From Clostridium sp. TW13 (lineage in GTDB: Bacteria; Bacillota; Clostridia; Clostridiales; Clostridiaceae), in NCBI RefSeq assembly GCF_024345225.1, contig NZ_BROD01000001.1:4464001-4528000 (forward strand): a stretch of 64,000 nucleotides of DNA, in the 5' to 3' direction. A program made the translations under genes and the position numbers. Shown one piece after another: positions 1-8,764 of the stretch. The first letter of the stretch is position 1. Every line of letters begins with the position of its first letter. The notes below the pieces were generated by a model. It saw only the letters and a list, made by a program, of their open reading frames with translations. It was not told the origin of the DNA and ran no database searches.

Positions 1-2
1 AT

Positions 3-524
3 GTAGACGCAATAGATATAGATAAAGACGGCCAATTAGTACCAGACAATGCATCAATAGTGTTAGATAATTCATCTATAGAGCTATTACCAGGAGATTC
101 ACAAAAACTAAAAGCAACAACAACTCCAGAAGGATTACCTGTTGAATGGTCAGTAGATAATGGTGCAATAGCAACTGTCGATCAAGAAGGTAATGTAACA
201 GCAGTAAATGACGGAACAGCAACTGTAACAGCAAAGATAAAAGGAACAGATATTAAAACTACATGTGTAGTTAATGTTAAAAAGAAAGAAACAGATACAG
301 GACATGCTATTTTAAGCATATCCTTAGACAATGGAAATACTAAAGAATATGATGTGACAATGGACAAGGTTAATGATTTTATAAAATGGTATAATGCCAG
401 AGATAAGGATAAGAGCACTAATTCTCCAACATATACATTTGATAAAAACATAAATCCATATAAGTCAGTTAAAGAGTCTATAGTACATGATAAGATAGAA
501 TCTTATGAGGTAAGACAATATTAG
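3..524 (+). CDS. C-terminal end of a secreted protein with bacterial Ig-like (BIG2) domain, partial
   Basis: The reading frame is open from the left edge, so this is the last 173 residues of a larger protein; the GTG at 60 is an internal Val codon, not a start. Residues about 20-85 form a group 2 bacterial Ig-like domain (the ELLPGDSQKLKATTTPEG and GNVTAVNDGTATVTA segments are typical). The last 75 residues, beginning GHAILSISLDNG and ending SYEVRQY, resemble a small C-terminal module common on secreted clostridial Ig-like proteins. The likely role is structural or adhesive at the cell surface; the catalytic or binding part lies outside the window. An intrinsic terminator follows. Confidence 0.8.
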   Translation, partial: VDAIDIDKDGQLVPDNASIVLDNSSIELLPGDSQKLKATTTPEGLPVEWSVDNGAIATVDQEGNVTAVNDGTATVTAKIKGTDIKTTCVVNVKKKETDTGHAILSISLDNGNTKEYDVTMDKVNDFIKWYNARDKDKSTNSPTYTFDKNINPYKSVKESIVHDKIESYEVRQY

Positions 525-550
525 AATATAGATGTTTGGTTCTTTAATAC

Positions 551-588
551 AAATCCCACAAACCCAGTGTTTGTAGGATTTCTTTTTA
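551..588 (+). terminator. Intrinsic terminator after the Ig-like protein gene
   Basis: A hairpin with arms AAATCC.CACAAAC and GTTTGTAGGATTT is followed by TCTTTTT. It lies 27 bases after the stop codon. The stem resembles the terminator at 2102, also behind a secreted-protein gene. Confidence 0.75.
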
Positions 589-795
589 TATAAAAATTTA
601 TGAAAATAGTATTTAAAATTTCATTTCTATGAGTATTTTCTATCACAAATATACTAATTAAATTAGTTCTAATATATAGGTAAAAACCTATATTTATACA
701 AATAATATATTTTTTTAAAGAATGTAGAAGGAATTTGGAGTGAAATGTAGAAATTACTATTGAAAACATAAAATAGGAACTGGAGATGGTCAATA

Positions 796-2046
796 ATGAA
801 AAAAATCAAGACACTTATTTTAAGCACAATTGTTGCTGGTATTATTGCTGCTGTTCCGCAGGTTTCAGCTAAAGCTGATGTTAATAATATTAACAGAGTT
901 GCAGTAATAGAGAATGGAGTTGCATATGTTAAAGAAGGAGATCTTGGTGCACAATGGCATCAAGTAGCTAGTGGAGTTCAACAGATATCTCTAAGTGGCA
1001 ACCGTATTGGAGTAGTAGAAAATGGAGTTGCTTATGTTAAAGAAGGAGACATTGGTGCAGAATGGCATCAATTAGCTAGTGGAGTTCAACAGCTAGTACT
1101 AGAAGGCAACCGTATTGGAGTTATAGAAAATGGCACTGCATATGTTAAAGAAGGTTCACTTGCTGGAGACTGGCATCAATTAGCTAGTGGAGTTCAACAA
1201 ATTTCTCTAAGTGGTAATCGTGTTGGAGTTATAGAAGGTGGAACGGCATATGCTAAAGAAGGAGATCTTAGTGCAGACTGGCATCAATTGGCTAGTGGAG
1301 TTCAACAACTTGTATTAGAAGGAAATCGTGTTGGAGTAGTAGAAAATGGTGTTGCATATGTTAAAGAAGGTTCTTTTGGAGCTGAATGGCATCAATTAGC
1401 TAGCGGAGTTCAACAAATTTCATTAAGTGGTAATCGTGTTGGAGTTATAGAAAGTGGAACTGCTTATGCTAAAGAGGGAGATCTTAGTGCAGACTGGCAT
1501 CAATTAGGTAGCGGTGTAAAACAAATTGTTTTAAGTGGTAATCGTGTTGGAGTTTTAGAATATACAACTGCATATGTTAAAGAAGGGTCTTTTGGGGCAG
1601 GATGGTCTTCACAAGCTTCTGGAGTTAGTCAAATTGCATTGTTTAGTGAACAAGAACAAACACCAACTAAATCTAAAGGACAAGCCATAGTAGATGAAGC
1701 TAGAAAATATATAGGAGTTCCATATGTAAGTGGAGGAACAAACCCAAGTGGTTTTGATTGTTCTGGACTTGTACAATATGTTTATAATAAATTAGGCATT
1801 TCAGTACTTAGAACAAGTCAAGACCAATATTTCGATAGTAATGCAATATCTGTAGATCGATCCAATCTTCAACCTGGAGATTTAGTTTTCTATAATTGGG
1901 GAGAAGGTAATAAAAATGGTCCAGGACATGTAGCTATATATTCAGGTAATGGATATATAATAGAGGCTCCTCGTCCAAATTTGAAGGTTCAAGAAGTTCC
2001 AATGTATTCAACCGGATATGTTGGTGCAAAAAGAGTAATTCATTAA
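796..2046 (+). CDS. Secreted NlpC/P60 peptidoglycan hydrolase with seven 36-residue repeats
   Basis: A 416-residue exported cell-wall enzyme. A signal peptide covers residues 1 to about 27 (basic start, hydrophobic core, VSAKA-type cleavage region). Residues 33-284 are seven tandem 36-residue repeats built around NRVGVIENGTAYVKEG and WHQLASGVQQ. Residues 295-416 are an NlpC/P60 domain, with Cys322 in FDCSGL and His378 in GHVAIY as the catalytic pair. The family cleaves peptide bonds in peptidoglycan stems, usually D-Glu to diamino acid. The repeats probably bind the wall or a surface polymer, which is inferred. A GGAACTGGAG purine stretch lies just ahead of the ATG. It has its own terminator and looks monocistronic. 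Confidence 0.88.
   Translation: MKKIKTLILSTIVAGIIAAVPQVSAKADVNNINRVAVIENGVAYVKEGDLGAQWHQVASGVQQISLSGNRIGVVENGVAYVKEGDIGAEWHQLASGVQQLVLEGNRIGVIENGTAYVKEGSLAGDWHQLASGVQQISLSGNRVGVIEGGTAYAKEGDLSADWHQLASGVQQLVLEGNRVGVVENGVAYVKEGSFGAEWHQLASGVQQISLSGNRVGVIESGTAYAKEGDLSADWHQLGSGVKQIVLSGNRVGVLEYTTAYVKEGSFGAGWSSQASGVSQIALFSEQEQTPTKSKGQAIVDEARKYIGVPYVSGGTNPSGFDCSGLVQYVYNKLGISVLRTSQDQYFDSNAISVDRSNLQPGDLVFYNWGEGNKNGPGHVAIYSGNGYIIEAPRPNLKVQEVPMYSTGYVGAKRVIH
892..1647 (+). repeat. Seven 108-bp in-frame tandem repeats in the NlpC/P60 gene
   Basis: Each unit encodes 36 residues. Units alternate in their last six residues: 1, 3 and 5 end QISLSG, while 2 and 4 end QLVLEG. Unit 6 ends QIVLSG and unit 7 is degenerate. 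This suggests the array grew by two-unit steps of 216 bp. Confidence 0.9.
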
Positions 2047-2101
2047 TTGCTTCATGCTAAATATTTTTAAGGAATCATTCCTAAAGAGATATGAATAAGT
2101 A

Positions 2102-2138
2102 AAGACCTTCACAAACCTAGTGTTTGTGGAGGTTTTAT
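2102..2138 (+). terminator. Intrinsic terminator after the NlpC/P60 gene
   Basis: Arms ACCTTCACAAAC and GTTTGTGGAGGT pair with one mismatch and lead into TTTT. It lies 56 bases downstream of the stop codon. Confidence 0.75.
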
Positions 2139-2249
2139 AATTAAAAATAGAATTACGTTATGGAAAGCATTTAATATTTTACTCACGCATATATATAAGA
2201 ACATGCTTTGGGATTTAGGACATTTAGTTAGTGTAAATTGTACATATTG

Positions 2250-2266
2250 ATTATGAAATTCATAAT
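2250..2266. promoter_or_regulatory. Short palindrome upstream of the DUF975/CmpB gene
   Basis: ATTATGAA-A-TTCATAAT has 8-bp perfect arms and lies about 90 bases before the start codon, in an otherwise featureless 310-base gap. It could be a repressor operator, but AT-rich palindromes are frequent here, so this is weak. Confidence 0.25.
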
Positions 2267-2356
2267 AGATATGTTTTAGTATATTTTTATAGTTGAAAGA
2301 GTAAATCTTGTTCTGTATTGTATCTAAATGCCTTATGAAGAGGGAGTTTGAAATAT

Positions 2357-3967
2357 ATGTGGGATAGAAAAGAACTTAAATCACATGCACGAGTGAGCAT
2401 GAGGTATAATTATTGGCGTTGCGTGATTATTGCAGCTATTTTATTATTTTGTATAGCTGATTTTACGTTTACTAAGTTTAATATTGTATCTTCTACCATA
2501 GAAGTTGCCAAAACAATTAATAAGGATAATTGGAGTTATAAGCAGGGTTTTGTTGGATTGCAGTTTAAAGGAAAATCCAATACCGAAATTATTAATAATT
2601 TTATTCATGGTATAACAGGGGAAGAACCTAAGATGCAAAAAAGATATGAGGGTGTTTTAGGTTCTTTTATAAATAATATCAACGCATCAGATTCAGTACT
2701 ATTTGGCATTTTAAATACTTTTAATCAGTTTGCTTTTGATGATTCTTTAAGTGCAGGAGTGATAATTTTACTTGGTGTTATCCTATCTATTCTTGCAATA
2801 ATTTTTGTGAAAAATTTAATAGTAGTTGGTGGATGTAGATTCTATATGGAAAACCATGCATATTACAGTACTGACCTTGTAAGAATTTTCATGCCTTTCC
2901 GTGTTAAGAAAATAAGAAAACAAGTTGTAACTATGTTGATGAGGTCAATATATCAATTTTTATGGTGGTTTACTATAGTTGGTGGATTTATTAAGATGTA
3001 TAGTTATCGGCTAGTTCCCTATATCGTAGCAGAAAATCCTGATGTGGATTATAAAACAGCAATTAATTTATCTTCAAGAATGATGAAGGGACAAAAGTGG
3101 AATGCATTTTTACTTGATCTTAGTTTTTTAGGATGGAGGGTTGGAGGATATTTATCTGGGGGCTTATTAGATATTTTTATAGGCAATCCTTATAAATCAA
3201 GTACTAATGTTGAACTTTATTTTGAACTTAGAAAAGAAGCATTGACAGCAGGAATAGAGGATAGCAGTGTATTGAATGATAAATATTTAGAACCAGAGAG
3301 CGATTCTGAGGTTGCAACAGGTATAGGTGCTGATTATGTAGATGAGTATTTTACTATTCCTGTTTACTTTAAAAGAATGACTTATATGGGGGCAGTCAGA
3401 AAGTATACTGTACTTTCGTATGTATTAATGTTTTATGTTTTTGCATTTGGAGGTTGGATATGGGAGGTATCATTTTTCTTATTTATGGATGGGAAATTTG
3501 TTAAAAGAGGAACTATGTTTGGTCCATGGCTGCCCATTTATGGATTTGGGGGAATAATTGCTTTAATATGTTTGCACAGGTTTGTAAAGAAGCCATGGTT
3601 TGTATTTTTTTGTTCTTTCGTTTTATCGGGAATTATAGAATATAGTACAGCTTGGTATCTTTGGGAGACGAAGAAAATGAAGTGGTGGGATTATACAAAC
3701 GAGTTCATGAATTTAAATGGACGTATTTGCTTAGAGGGATTACTTTTGTTTTCAGTAGGCTGTATGCTTATTATTTATTATATTGCACCTCATTTGGATG
3801 ATTTATTGAAGAGGATTAATTATAAGGTAAGAGTGATAATTGCCATCATATTGCTTATTATATCAACTATAGACTGGGTATACTCTCAAAGTCATCCTAA
3901 TACAGGTGAGGGGATTACAACTTCCACATTAACTGTGCTCAGTTTACAAATGGGCAAGCAAATCTAA
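2357..3967 (+). CDS. DUF975 membrane protein fused to a CmpB-type (PF06541) permease-like domain
   Basis: A 536-residue integral membrane protein. The ATG at 2357 is preferred over the in-frame TTG at 2348 because the GAGGGAG ribosome site ends at 2346, ten bases before the ATG and almost touching the TTG. Residues about 1-300 match the DUF975 pattern (SYRLVPYIVAENP, then SSRMMKGQKW, then LSFLGWR). Residues about 335-515 resemble the putative type IV ABC permease family, with GGWIWEVSFFLF, RGTMFGPWLPIYGFGG and WDYTNEFMNLNGRICLEG. No ATPase gene is adjacent. The substrate and function are unknown, and the fusion of the two families is the notable point. Confidence 0.75.
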   Translation: MWDRKELKSHARVSMRYNYWRCVIIAAILLFCIADFTFTKFNIVSSTIEVAKTINKDNWSYKQGFVGLQFKGKSNTEIINNFIHGITGEEPKMQKRYEGVLGSFINNINASDSVLFGILNTFNQFAFDDSLSAGVIILLGVILSILAIIFVKNLIVVGGCRFYMENHAYYSTDLVRIFMPFRVKKIRKQVVTMLMRSIYQFLWWFTIVGGFIKMYSYRLVPYIVAENPDVDYKTAINLSSRMMKGQKWNAFLLDLSFLGWRVGGYLSGGLLDIFIGNPYKSSTNVELYFELRKEALTAGIEDSSVLNDKYLEPESDSEVATGIGADYVDEYFTIPVYFKRMTYMGAVRKYTVLSYVLMFYVFAFGGWIWEVSFFLFMDGKFVKRGTMFGPWLPIYGFGGIIALICLHRFVKKPWFVFFCSFVLSGIIEYSTAWYLWETKKMKWWDYTNEFMNLNGRICLEGLLLFSVGCMLIIYYIAPHLDDLLKRINYKVRVIIAIILLIISTIDWVYSQSHPNTGEGITTSTLTVLSLQMGKQI

Positions 3968-4304
3968 TCATTTTTGATAGAAGTCTATATATTTTATTAA
4001 TTTAATCATAAAATCAAATCTCTGCAACCATAGAGTTTGTGGAGATTTTGTTTGGTAATTGTTGTTTAGTGATGTTCAATCCATATATTGAGCTATTTAC
4101 TGTTACACTAGGTCAACAGAATTTTATATCAGTAGAAACTATTTTCATAGGAACCAAAATATTCGTCACATATAAAAATTTTTGTTTATTTCAGCGGGTC
4201 TAATTCTAGGTTATTATTGCAAGGTTACTTTAAGCTTATATTTAAGTAGGAAATCTAGCTTGGACAAAAATATTTAAATTATTTATAATATAAGATGTGG
4301 GTGG
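3968..4304. other. Intergenic region before the TetR gene
   Basis: Apart from a terminator-like hairpin at 4016-4052 (arms AAATCTCTGCAA and TTGTGGAGATTT with a wobble pair, followed by TG TTT), no coding frame with a ribosome site and no clear RNA or promoter was seen. The next recognisable element is the inverted repeat starting at 4305. Confidence 0.5.
4016..4055 (+). terminator. Probable terminator after the DUF975/CmpB gene
   Basis: A 12-bp stem with G-U pairs and a short T-rich tail, 48 bases after the stop codon. The tail is interrupted by G, so efficiency is uncertain. Confidence 0.55.
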
Positions 4305-4350
4305 AATTAATACAAATTAATCTTATTATAGACAAATAATTGTATTAATT
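4305..4350. promoter_or_regulatory. Inverted repeat upstream of tetR, candidate operator
   Basis: Perfect 11-bp arms AATTAATACAA (4305-4315) and TTGTATTAATT (4340-4350) flank 24 bases, 40 bases ahead of the TetR start. The arms closely resemble those of the repeat downstream of the gene at 4947-4982 (AATTTATACA and TGTATAAATT). Two similar sites flanking a TetR gene suggest operators for autoregulation and for control of oleate hydratase. Confidence 0.5.
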
Positions 4351-4390
4351 TTAAATAAAAGATGTATAGAAGTTATGAGGAGAGGTAATT

Positions 4391-4948
4391 ATGTCACAAA
4401 CAACAAAAAAAGCATTAGCAACATCACTAAAAAAATTATCCATGGATAGACCGCTTGATAAGATTACAGTTGTTGATATTGTAGAAGATTGTGAAGTGAA
4501 TAGACAGACATTTTATTATCACTTTAATGATATTTATGATCTTGTTGAATGGGTTTATCTTAGTGAGGCAACTAAGGCTTTGGGAGATAAAAAGACCTAT
4601 GATACTTGGCAGCAAGGATTTCTTCAGCTATTTGAATATGTTCTTAATAACAAAGCTTTTGTAAATAATACATATCATTCAGTTAGCAGAGAACATTTGG
4701 AGAGATATTTATATAATGAGAGTTATAATCTATTAATAGATGTAGTTGAAGAGCAGGCAGCTGGCATACCAGTTCGTGAAGAGGATAAAAAATTTATTGC
4801 AGATTTTTATAAGTATGCGTTTGTTGGTTTGATGGTTGATTGGATACGAACAGGCATGAAAGTAAATCCTGAAGATATCATCAGCAAGTTGGATACACTT
4901 ATTCATGGACAGATTAATAGTGCTATTGAAAAATTTAGAACAGATTAA
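4391..4948 (+). CDS. TetR/AcrR-family transcriptional regulator (DhaS-like)
   Basis: A 185-residue regulator with a TetR helix-turn-helix at about residues 10-55 (PLDKITVVDIVEDCEVNRQTFYYHF) and a C-terminal ligand/dimer domain ending with the FVGLMVDWIRTGM signature seen in DhaS-like TetR proteins. The ribosome site is GAGGAGAGG. It sits 146 bases before oleate hydratase in the same direction, but a strong terminator separates them, so they are probably separate units. Inference: it represses the neighbouring oleate hydratase gene and itself, perhaps in response to fatty acids; the ligand is not visible in the sequence. Confidence 0.85.
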   Translation: MSQTTKKALATSLKKLSMDRPLDKITVVDIVEDCEVNRQTFYYHFNDIYDLVEWVYLSEATKALGDKKTYDTWQQGFLQLFEYVLNNKAFVNNTYHSVSREHLERYLYNESYNLLIDVVEEQAAGIPVREEDKKFIADFYKYAFVGLMVDWIRTGMKVNPEDIISKLDTLIHGQINSAIEKFRTD

Positions 4949-4982
4949 AATTTATACATATTAGTGGATTTGTATAAATTTT
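4947..4982. promoter_or_regulatory. Inverted repeat between tetR and oleate hydratase, candidate operator
   Basis: Perfect 12-bp arms AAAATTTATACA (4947-4958) and TGTATAAATTTT (4971-4982) around a 12-base spacer begin inside the stop codon of the TetR gene. The core matches the upstream repeat at 4305-4350. No T-run follows, so a regulatory site is more likely than a terminator. Confidence 0.5.
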
Positions 4983-4993
4983 ATACAGATATG

Positions 4994-5028
4994 GTGGAGT
5001 GTTGAAAAATCAGACACTCCACTTTTAT
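4994..5028 (+). terminator. Intrinsic terminator after the TetR gene
   Basis: Perfect 9-bp arms GTGGAGTGT and ACACTCCAC around an 11-base loop, followed by TTTTATT. A possible TTG start at 4999 falls inside this hairpin, which argues that oleate hydratase begins at the later ATG. Confidence 0.85.
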
Positions 5029-5094
5029 TGTCTATTTTTAGGTGAGAATAAGGGATATATAATGAGGTTACAAAGTAAATTTGGAGGTGGAATT

Positions 5095-6864
5095 ATGTAT
5101 TATAGTAATGGTAATTATGAAGCATTTGCACGCCCTTTAAAGCCTGAAAATGTGGACAAGAAATCAGCATATTTAGTAGGAGCAGGTCTTGGATCTCTTG
5201 CAGCAGCGTGCTTTTTAGTACGTGATGGTCAAATGAAAGGTGAAAGAATTCATATTCTTGAAGAGTTAGGCCTTCCAGGGGGAGCCTGTGATGGTATAAA
5301 TGATAGTCAAAGAGGATTTATTATCCGTGGTGGACGTGAAATGGAGAATCATTTCGAGTGCCTTTGGGATTTATTTAGATCAATTCCATCACTTGAGGTA
5401 GAAGATGCTTCAGTGTTAGATGAATATTATTGGCTTAACAAAAAAGATCCAAACTATTCTTTAATGAGAGCAACAGTAAATCGTGGTGAAGATGCTCACA
5501 CTGACAAGAAGTTTACATTAAGCGATAAAGCATCTTTAGAAATCATTCACCTATTCTTTACTAAGGATGAGGATTTATATGATAAAAAGATTTCAGATGT
5601 ATTCTCAGAAGATTTCTATAAATCAAACTTCTGGCTTTACTGGCGTACAATGTTTGCCTTTGAAGATTGGCATAGTGCATTAGAAATGAAGTTATACATT
5701 CAAAGATTTATACATCATATTGGAGGACTACCTGACTTTACAGCATTGAAGTTCACAAAATATAACCAATATGAATCATTAATTCTTCCTATGGTAAAAT
5801 ACTTAGAGGCTCATGGTGTTAAATTTCATTATAATACAGTTGTAACTAACGTTGTTTTTGATATTACTAAAGACAAGAAGGTTGCAAAGCAAATTCAATG
5901 TATTCATGAGGGAAAAGAAGAAAATATAGATTTAATTGAAGATGATTTAGTATTTGTTACAAATGGTAGCTGTACTGAAAATTCTACAGTTGGTGATAAT
6001 GATCACCCAGCTATATTCAATAATTCTGTGGGTGGTTGCTGGCAACTTTGGAAGAACATTGCGGCTCAAGATCCTTCATTTGGACATCCAGAAAAGTTCT
6101 GTGGAGATACAAAGGCTACAAACTGGGAATCAGCAACAGTTACAACTTTGGATAACAGAATACCTCCATACATCGAAAAGATTTGTAAGAGAGATCCATT
6201 CAGTGGAAAGGTTGTTACAGGAGGAATCATAACAGTAAAAGATTCTAAATGGTTAATGAGTTATACATTAAATAGACAACCTCATTTTAAAGAACAACCA
6301 AAGGATCAACTTGTAGTTTGGGTTTATGGTTTATTTACAGATGTTCCTGGAGATTATATTAAAAAGCCAATGAAGGAATGTACAGGTACTGAAATTACAG
6401 AAGAATGGTTATATCATTTAGGAGTTCCTGAAGCAGAAATTCATGACATGGCTGTTAACTCTGCACGTTGCATCCCTTGTATGATGCCTTATGTTACTGC
6501 ATTCTTTATGCCAAGAACAGAAGGGGACAGACCTAAGGTTGTACCAGAAGGTTGCGTAAACTTTGCATTTTTAGGACAATTTGCTGATACTGCTCGTGAT
6601 ACAGTATTTACAACAGAGTATTCTGTAAGAACTGCAATGGAAGCTGTATACACTTTACTTAATGTTGACCGTGGTGTACCAGAAGTATTTGGTTCTTGCT
6701 ATGATGTCCGTGTATTACTTGATTCTACTTCAAAAATGATGGATGGTAAGAAGCTAGCTGATGTTAAATTACCTTTGGAAGCTAACTTAGCTAAAAAGAA
6801 GGTTATGAAGAAGGTTTCTGGCACTGTTATTGAAGACTTATTAAAGAGATATAATCTTATTTAG
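5095..6864 (+). CDS. ohyA: Oleate hydratase (FAD-dependent fatty acid double-bond hydratase, MCRA family)
   Basis: A 589-residue enzyme of the myosin-cross-reactive-antigen family, which adds water to cis-9 (and cis-12) unsaturated fatty acids to give 10-hydroxy acids, a detoxification of membrane-active lipids. The ATG at 5095 follows a strong GGAGGTGG site; longer in-frame starts overlap the upstream terminator. The FAD-binding motif [11 protein letters not shown] is at residues 28-38, then LPGGACDG near 60, and RGGREME with Glu82 in the position of the catalytic glutamate described for staphylococcal OhyA. The length is normal. A TetR gene with matching flanking inverted repeats lies upstream, suggesting inducible expression. 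Confidence 0.93.
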   Translation: MYYSNGNYEAFARPLKPENVDKKSAYLVGAGLGSLAAACFLVRDGQMKGERIHILEELGLPGGACDGINDSQRGFIIRGGREMENHFECLWDLFRSIPSLEVEDASVLDEYYWLNKKDPNYSLMRATVNRGEDAHTDKKFTLSDKASLEIIHLFFTKDEDLYDKKISDVFSEDFYKSNFWLYWRTMFAFEDWHSALEMKLYIQRFIHHIGGLPDFTALKFTKYNQYESLILPMVKYLEAHGVKFHYNTVVTNVVFDITKDKKVAKQIQCIHEGKEENIDLIEDDLVFVTNGSCTENSTVGDNDHPAIFNNSVGGCWQLWKNIAAQDPSFGHPEKFCGDTKATNWESATVTTLDNRIPPYIEKICKRDPFSGKVVTGGIITVKDSKWLMSYTLNRQPHFKEQPKDQLVVWVYGLFTDVPGDYIKKPMKECTGTEITEEWLYHLGVPEAEIHDMAVNSARCIPCMMPYVTAFFMPRTEGDRPKVVPEGCVNFAFLGQFADTARDTVFTTEYSVRTAMEAVYTLLNVDRGVPEVFGSCYDVRVLLDSTSKMMDGKKLADVKLPLEANLAKKKVMKKVSGTVIEDLLKRYNLI

Positions 6865-6949
6865 TAATATATATAAGTTCTAAATAAGATTCTACATTGA
6901 TAATCAATGCAGTATATTTATTAGAACATATGTTATTTAGATTTAATTG

Positions 6950-6985
6950 ATCGTCAAACTCTTATTAGGGTTTGGCGATTTTTTT
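6950..6985 (+). terminator. Intrinsic terminator after oleate hydratase
   Basis: Arms ATCGTCAAAC and GTTTGGCGAT (one T-G pair) lead into seven T residues. Confidence 0.88.
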
Positions 6986-7147
6986 GTGAAATATTTTATA
7001 GTAGAAAGATATTTTCTATATTAAGGAGAAGCGTTATTTTTATTGTAGTAAAGTTAGCTATTAGATTATAATGGAATATAGGGCAAATATAGGATTAGAA
7101 ATATTCGGAATTATATTTATATACAAAAGGGGAATTGAAGAAGTATT

Positions 7148-8167
7148 ATGGCACAATTAAAGTATAATATTCAATTAGAAAAGTTATGTGAAGCTATGGA
7201 ACTAGGAGAGTTATCTTCTGAGCCTAAAATTATTACAGGTGGATTATTGCATAAAATGTATGCTATAGAGACTACAAAAGGTAGGTTTGCAGTAAAAGCA
7301 CTTAATCCACAAATTATGAGTAGAAAGAATGTGATGAAAAATAAAATTAATTCAGAAAAAATAGCTAATCTTTTAGCAGAGAGAATTCCAGCTCTATCTG
7401 CAATAAAAATAGATGGGTGTGTTGTGCAATGTGTTGATGCCCAATATTATATGATTTTTCCTTGGGTTGAAGGCGTATCCTTAGGAGCAGATGAAATTAA
7501 TAAAGAGCACTGCAATATTATTGGAGACATCTTGGGCAAGATACATACCATGGATTTATCTAAATTGAACATCAACAAGGATGAAGTTGTAGATGAAGAG
7601 CTTATTAATTGGAACTATTATTTACAACAAGGGCAAAAAAAGAATTTAAGTTGGGTTAATTGTATTAATGATAATATAGAAAATTTATGCTTATGGAATA
7701 AACAAGCTCTAGAGTCTGATAAAGTTCTTAGCATGTATAGACTCCTTAGTCATAGAGATTTAGATTCCAAAAATGTATTGTGGAATAGTGGTAAACCAAT
7801 TATTATTGATTGGGAGTCTGCTGGGTATGTAAATCCTATGCAGGAACTTATAGAAGTATTAATGTATTGGTCAGAGGATTCAAAAGGGTGTTTAGATAAA
7901 GAAAGATTTATAGCATTACTTAATGGATACAAGAAGGTTAAAGATATTAAGGATGTTGAGTGGAAAGTTGTGTTGAACAGCGGATACCTTGGAAAATTAG
8001 AATGGCTTCAGTATAGTTTAAAACGTTCATTAGGTATTGAATGCACAGATAAAGAAGAGCAACAATTAGGGACAAATCAAGTTTTTGGAACAGTTGATAG
8101 TTTAATTAATTATTCTAGATTGTTACCAATGATTGAAGAATGGCTTGATTTAAAGAATATTAATTGA
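7148..8167 (+). CDS. APH/choline-kinase-like phosphotransferase family protein
   Basis: A 339-residue protein with an aminoglycoside-phosphotransferase (kinase-like) fold: N-lobe with FAVKAL (ATP-site Lys), catalytic loop LSHRDLDSKNVLW near residue 200 (Asp and Asn present) and metal-binding IIIDWESAG near 220. It probably transfers phosphate from ATP to a small molecule. Resistance genes, choline kinases and fructosamine or homoserine kinases all share this fold, so the substrate cannot be called. The ribosome site is AAAGGGGAA. It is followed after 14 bases by a GNAT acetyltransferase, forming a two-gene unit that could modify the same class of compound. Confidence 0.75.
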   Translation: MAQLKYNIQLEKLCEAMELGELSSEPKIITGGLLHKMYAIETTKGRFAVKALNPQIMSRKNVMKNKINSEKIANLLAERIPALSAIKIDGCVVQCVDAQYYMIFPWVEGVSLGADEINKEHCNIIGDILGKIHTMDLSKLNINKDEVVDEELINWNYYLQQGQKKNLSWVNCINDNIENLCLWNKQALESDKVLSMYRLLSHRDLDSKNVLWNSGKPIIIDWESAGYVNPMQELIEVLMYWSEDSKGCLDKERFIALLNGYKKVKDIKDVEWKVVLNSGYLGKLEWLQYSLKRSLGIECTDKEEQQLGTNQVFGTVDSLINYSRLLPMIEEWLDLKNIN

Positions 8168-8181
8168 TTATGGAGGGGAAA

Positions 8182-8643
8182 ATGTTAGAATTTTTAAAAG
8201 TTAATGTTGAAGATTTAGAGGAATACATGAAAGTAAAGATAGATGCTTTTTCAGAGGATGTGCGAGTATATGGATTTGGACCAACAGGATATGATGAAAT
8301 GGATAAATTGAGAGAAGCAATTAAAAAGTTCCCAATATATAAAATGGTTTTAGATGGGAAAATTGTAGGTGGCATGTCTTGTTTTAATCAAGGCAATGGG
8401 GAATTTTGGTTAGGAGGAATATATATCGATTCAGCTCATCAGAATATGGGAATAGGAGCAAAGGCAATTAGATTTTTAGAGCAGGAATTTCATGAAGCAA
8501 AAGTATGGAGATTAGACACTCCTTATAAAAATTATCGTAATCATCATTTCTATGAAAAAATGGGATATGTAAAAATTGGAGAAACAGAACCTAGAAAAGA
8601 CAAGGGTGGATTTTATTTGTATTTATATGAGAAGAAAATGTAA
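8182..8643 (+). CDS. GNAT-family N-acetyltransferase
   Basis: A 153-residue GNAT enzyme expected to acetylate an amine using acetyl-CoA. Motif A is visible as YIDSAHQNMGIGAKAIRFLE near residues 76-95, containing the Q/R-x-x-G-x-G/A acetyl-CoA pyrophosphate loop, and HHFYEKMGYVKIGE is the typical motif B end. The ATG at 8182 is chosen because the GGAGGGG site at 8172-8178 gives correct spacing; the ATG at 8170 overlaps this site. Probably co-transcribed with the phosphotransferase gene. The substrate is unknown. Confidence 0.82.
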   Translation: MLEFLKVNVEDLEEYMKVKIDAFSEDVRVYGFGPTGYDEMDKLREAIKKFPIYKMVLDGKIVGGMSCFNQGNGEFWLGGIYIDSAHQNMGIGAKAIRFLEQEFHEAKVWRLDTPYKNYRNHHFYEKMGYVKIGETEPRKDKGGFYLYLYEKKM

Positions 8644-8764
8644 GTTTATATGATGATAATGATATATATGCTACTAACATATAACAGATTTAGAGAAAAA
8701 GTCGGGTTGTTAAAAATATATAAATCTATAATATAGTTATCTTAAGATTAAAGGAGTACTTCGT

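Noticed and set aside
4999-5094. Upstream TTG extension of oleate hydratase
   Set aside because: It overlaps the stem of the tetR terminator, while the ATG at 5095 has a strong ribosome site and gives the usual protein length.
5954-6232. 92-codon frame inside oleate hydratase
   Set aside because: Out-of-frame shadow of a well-supported gene.
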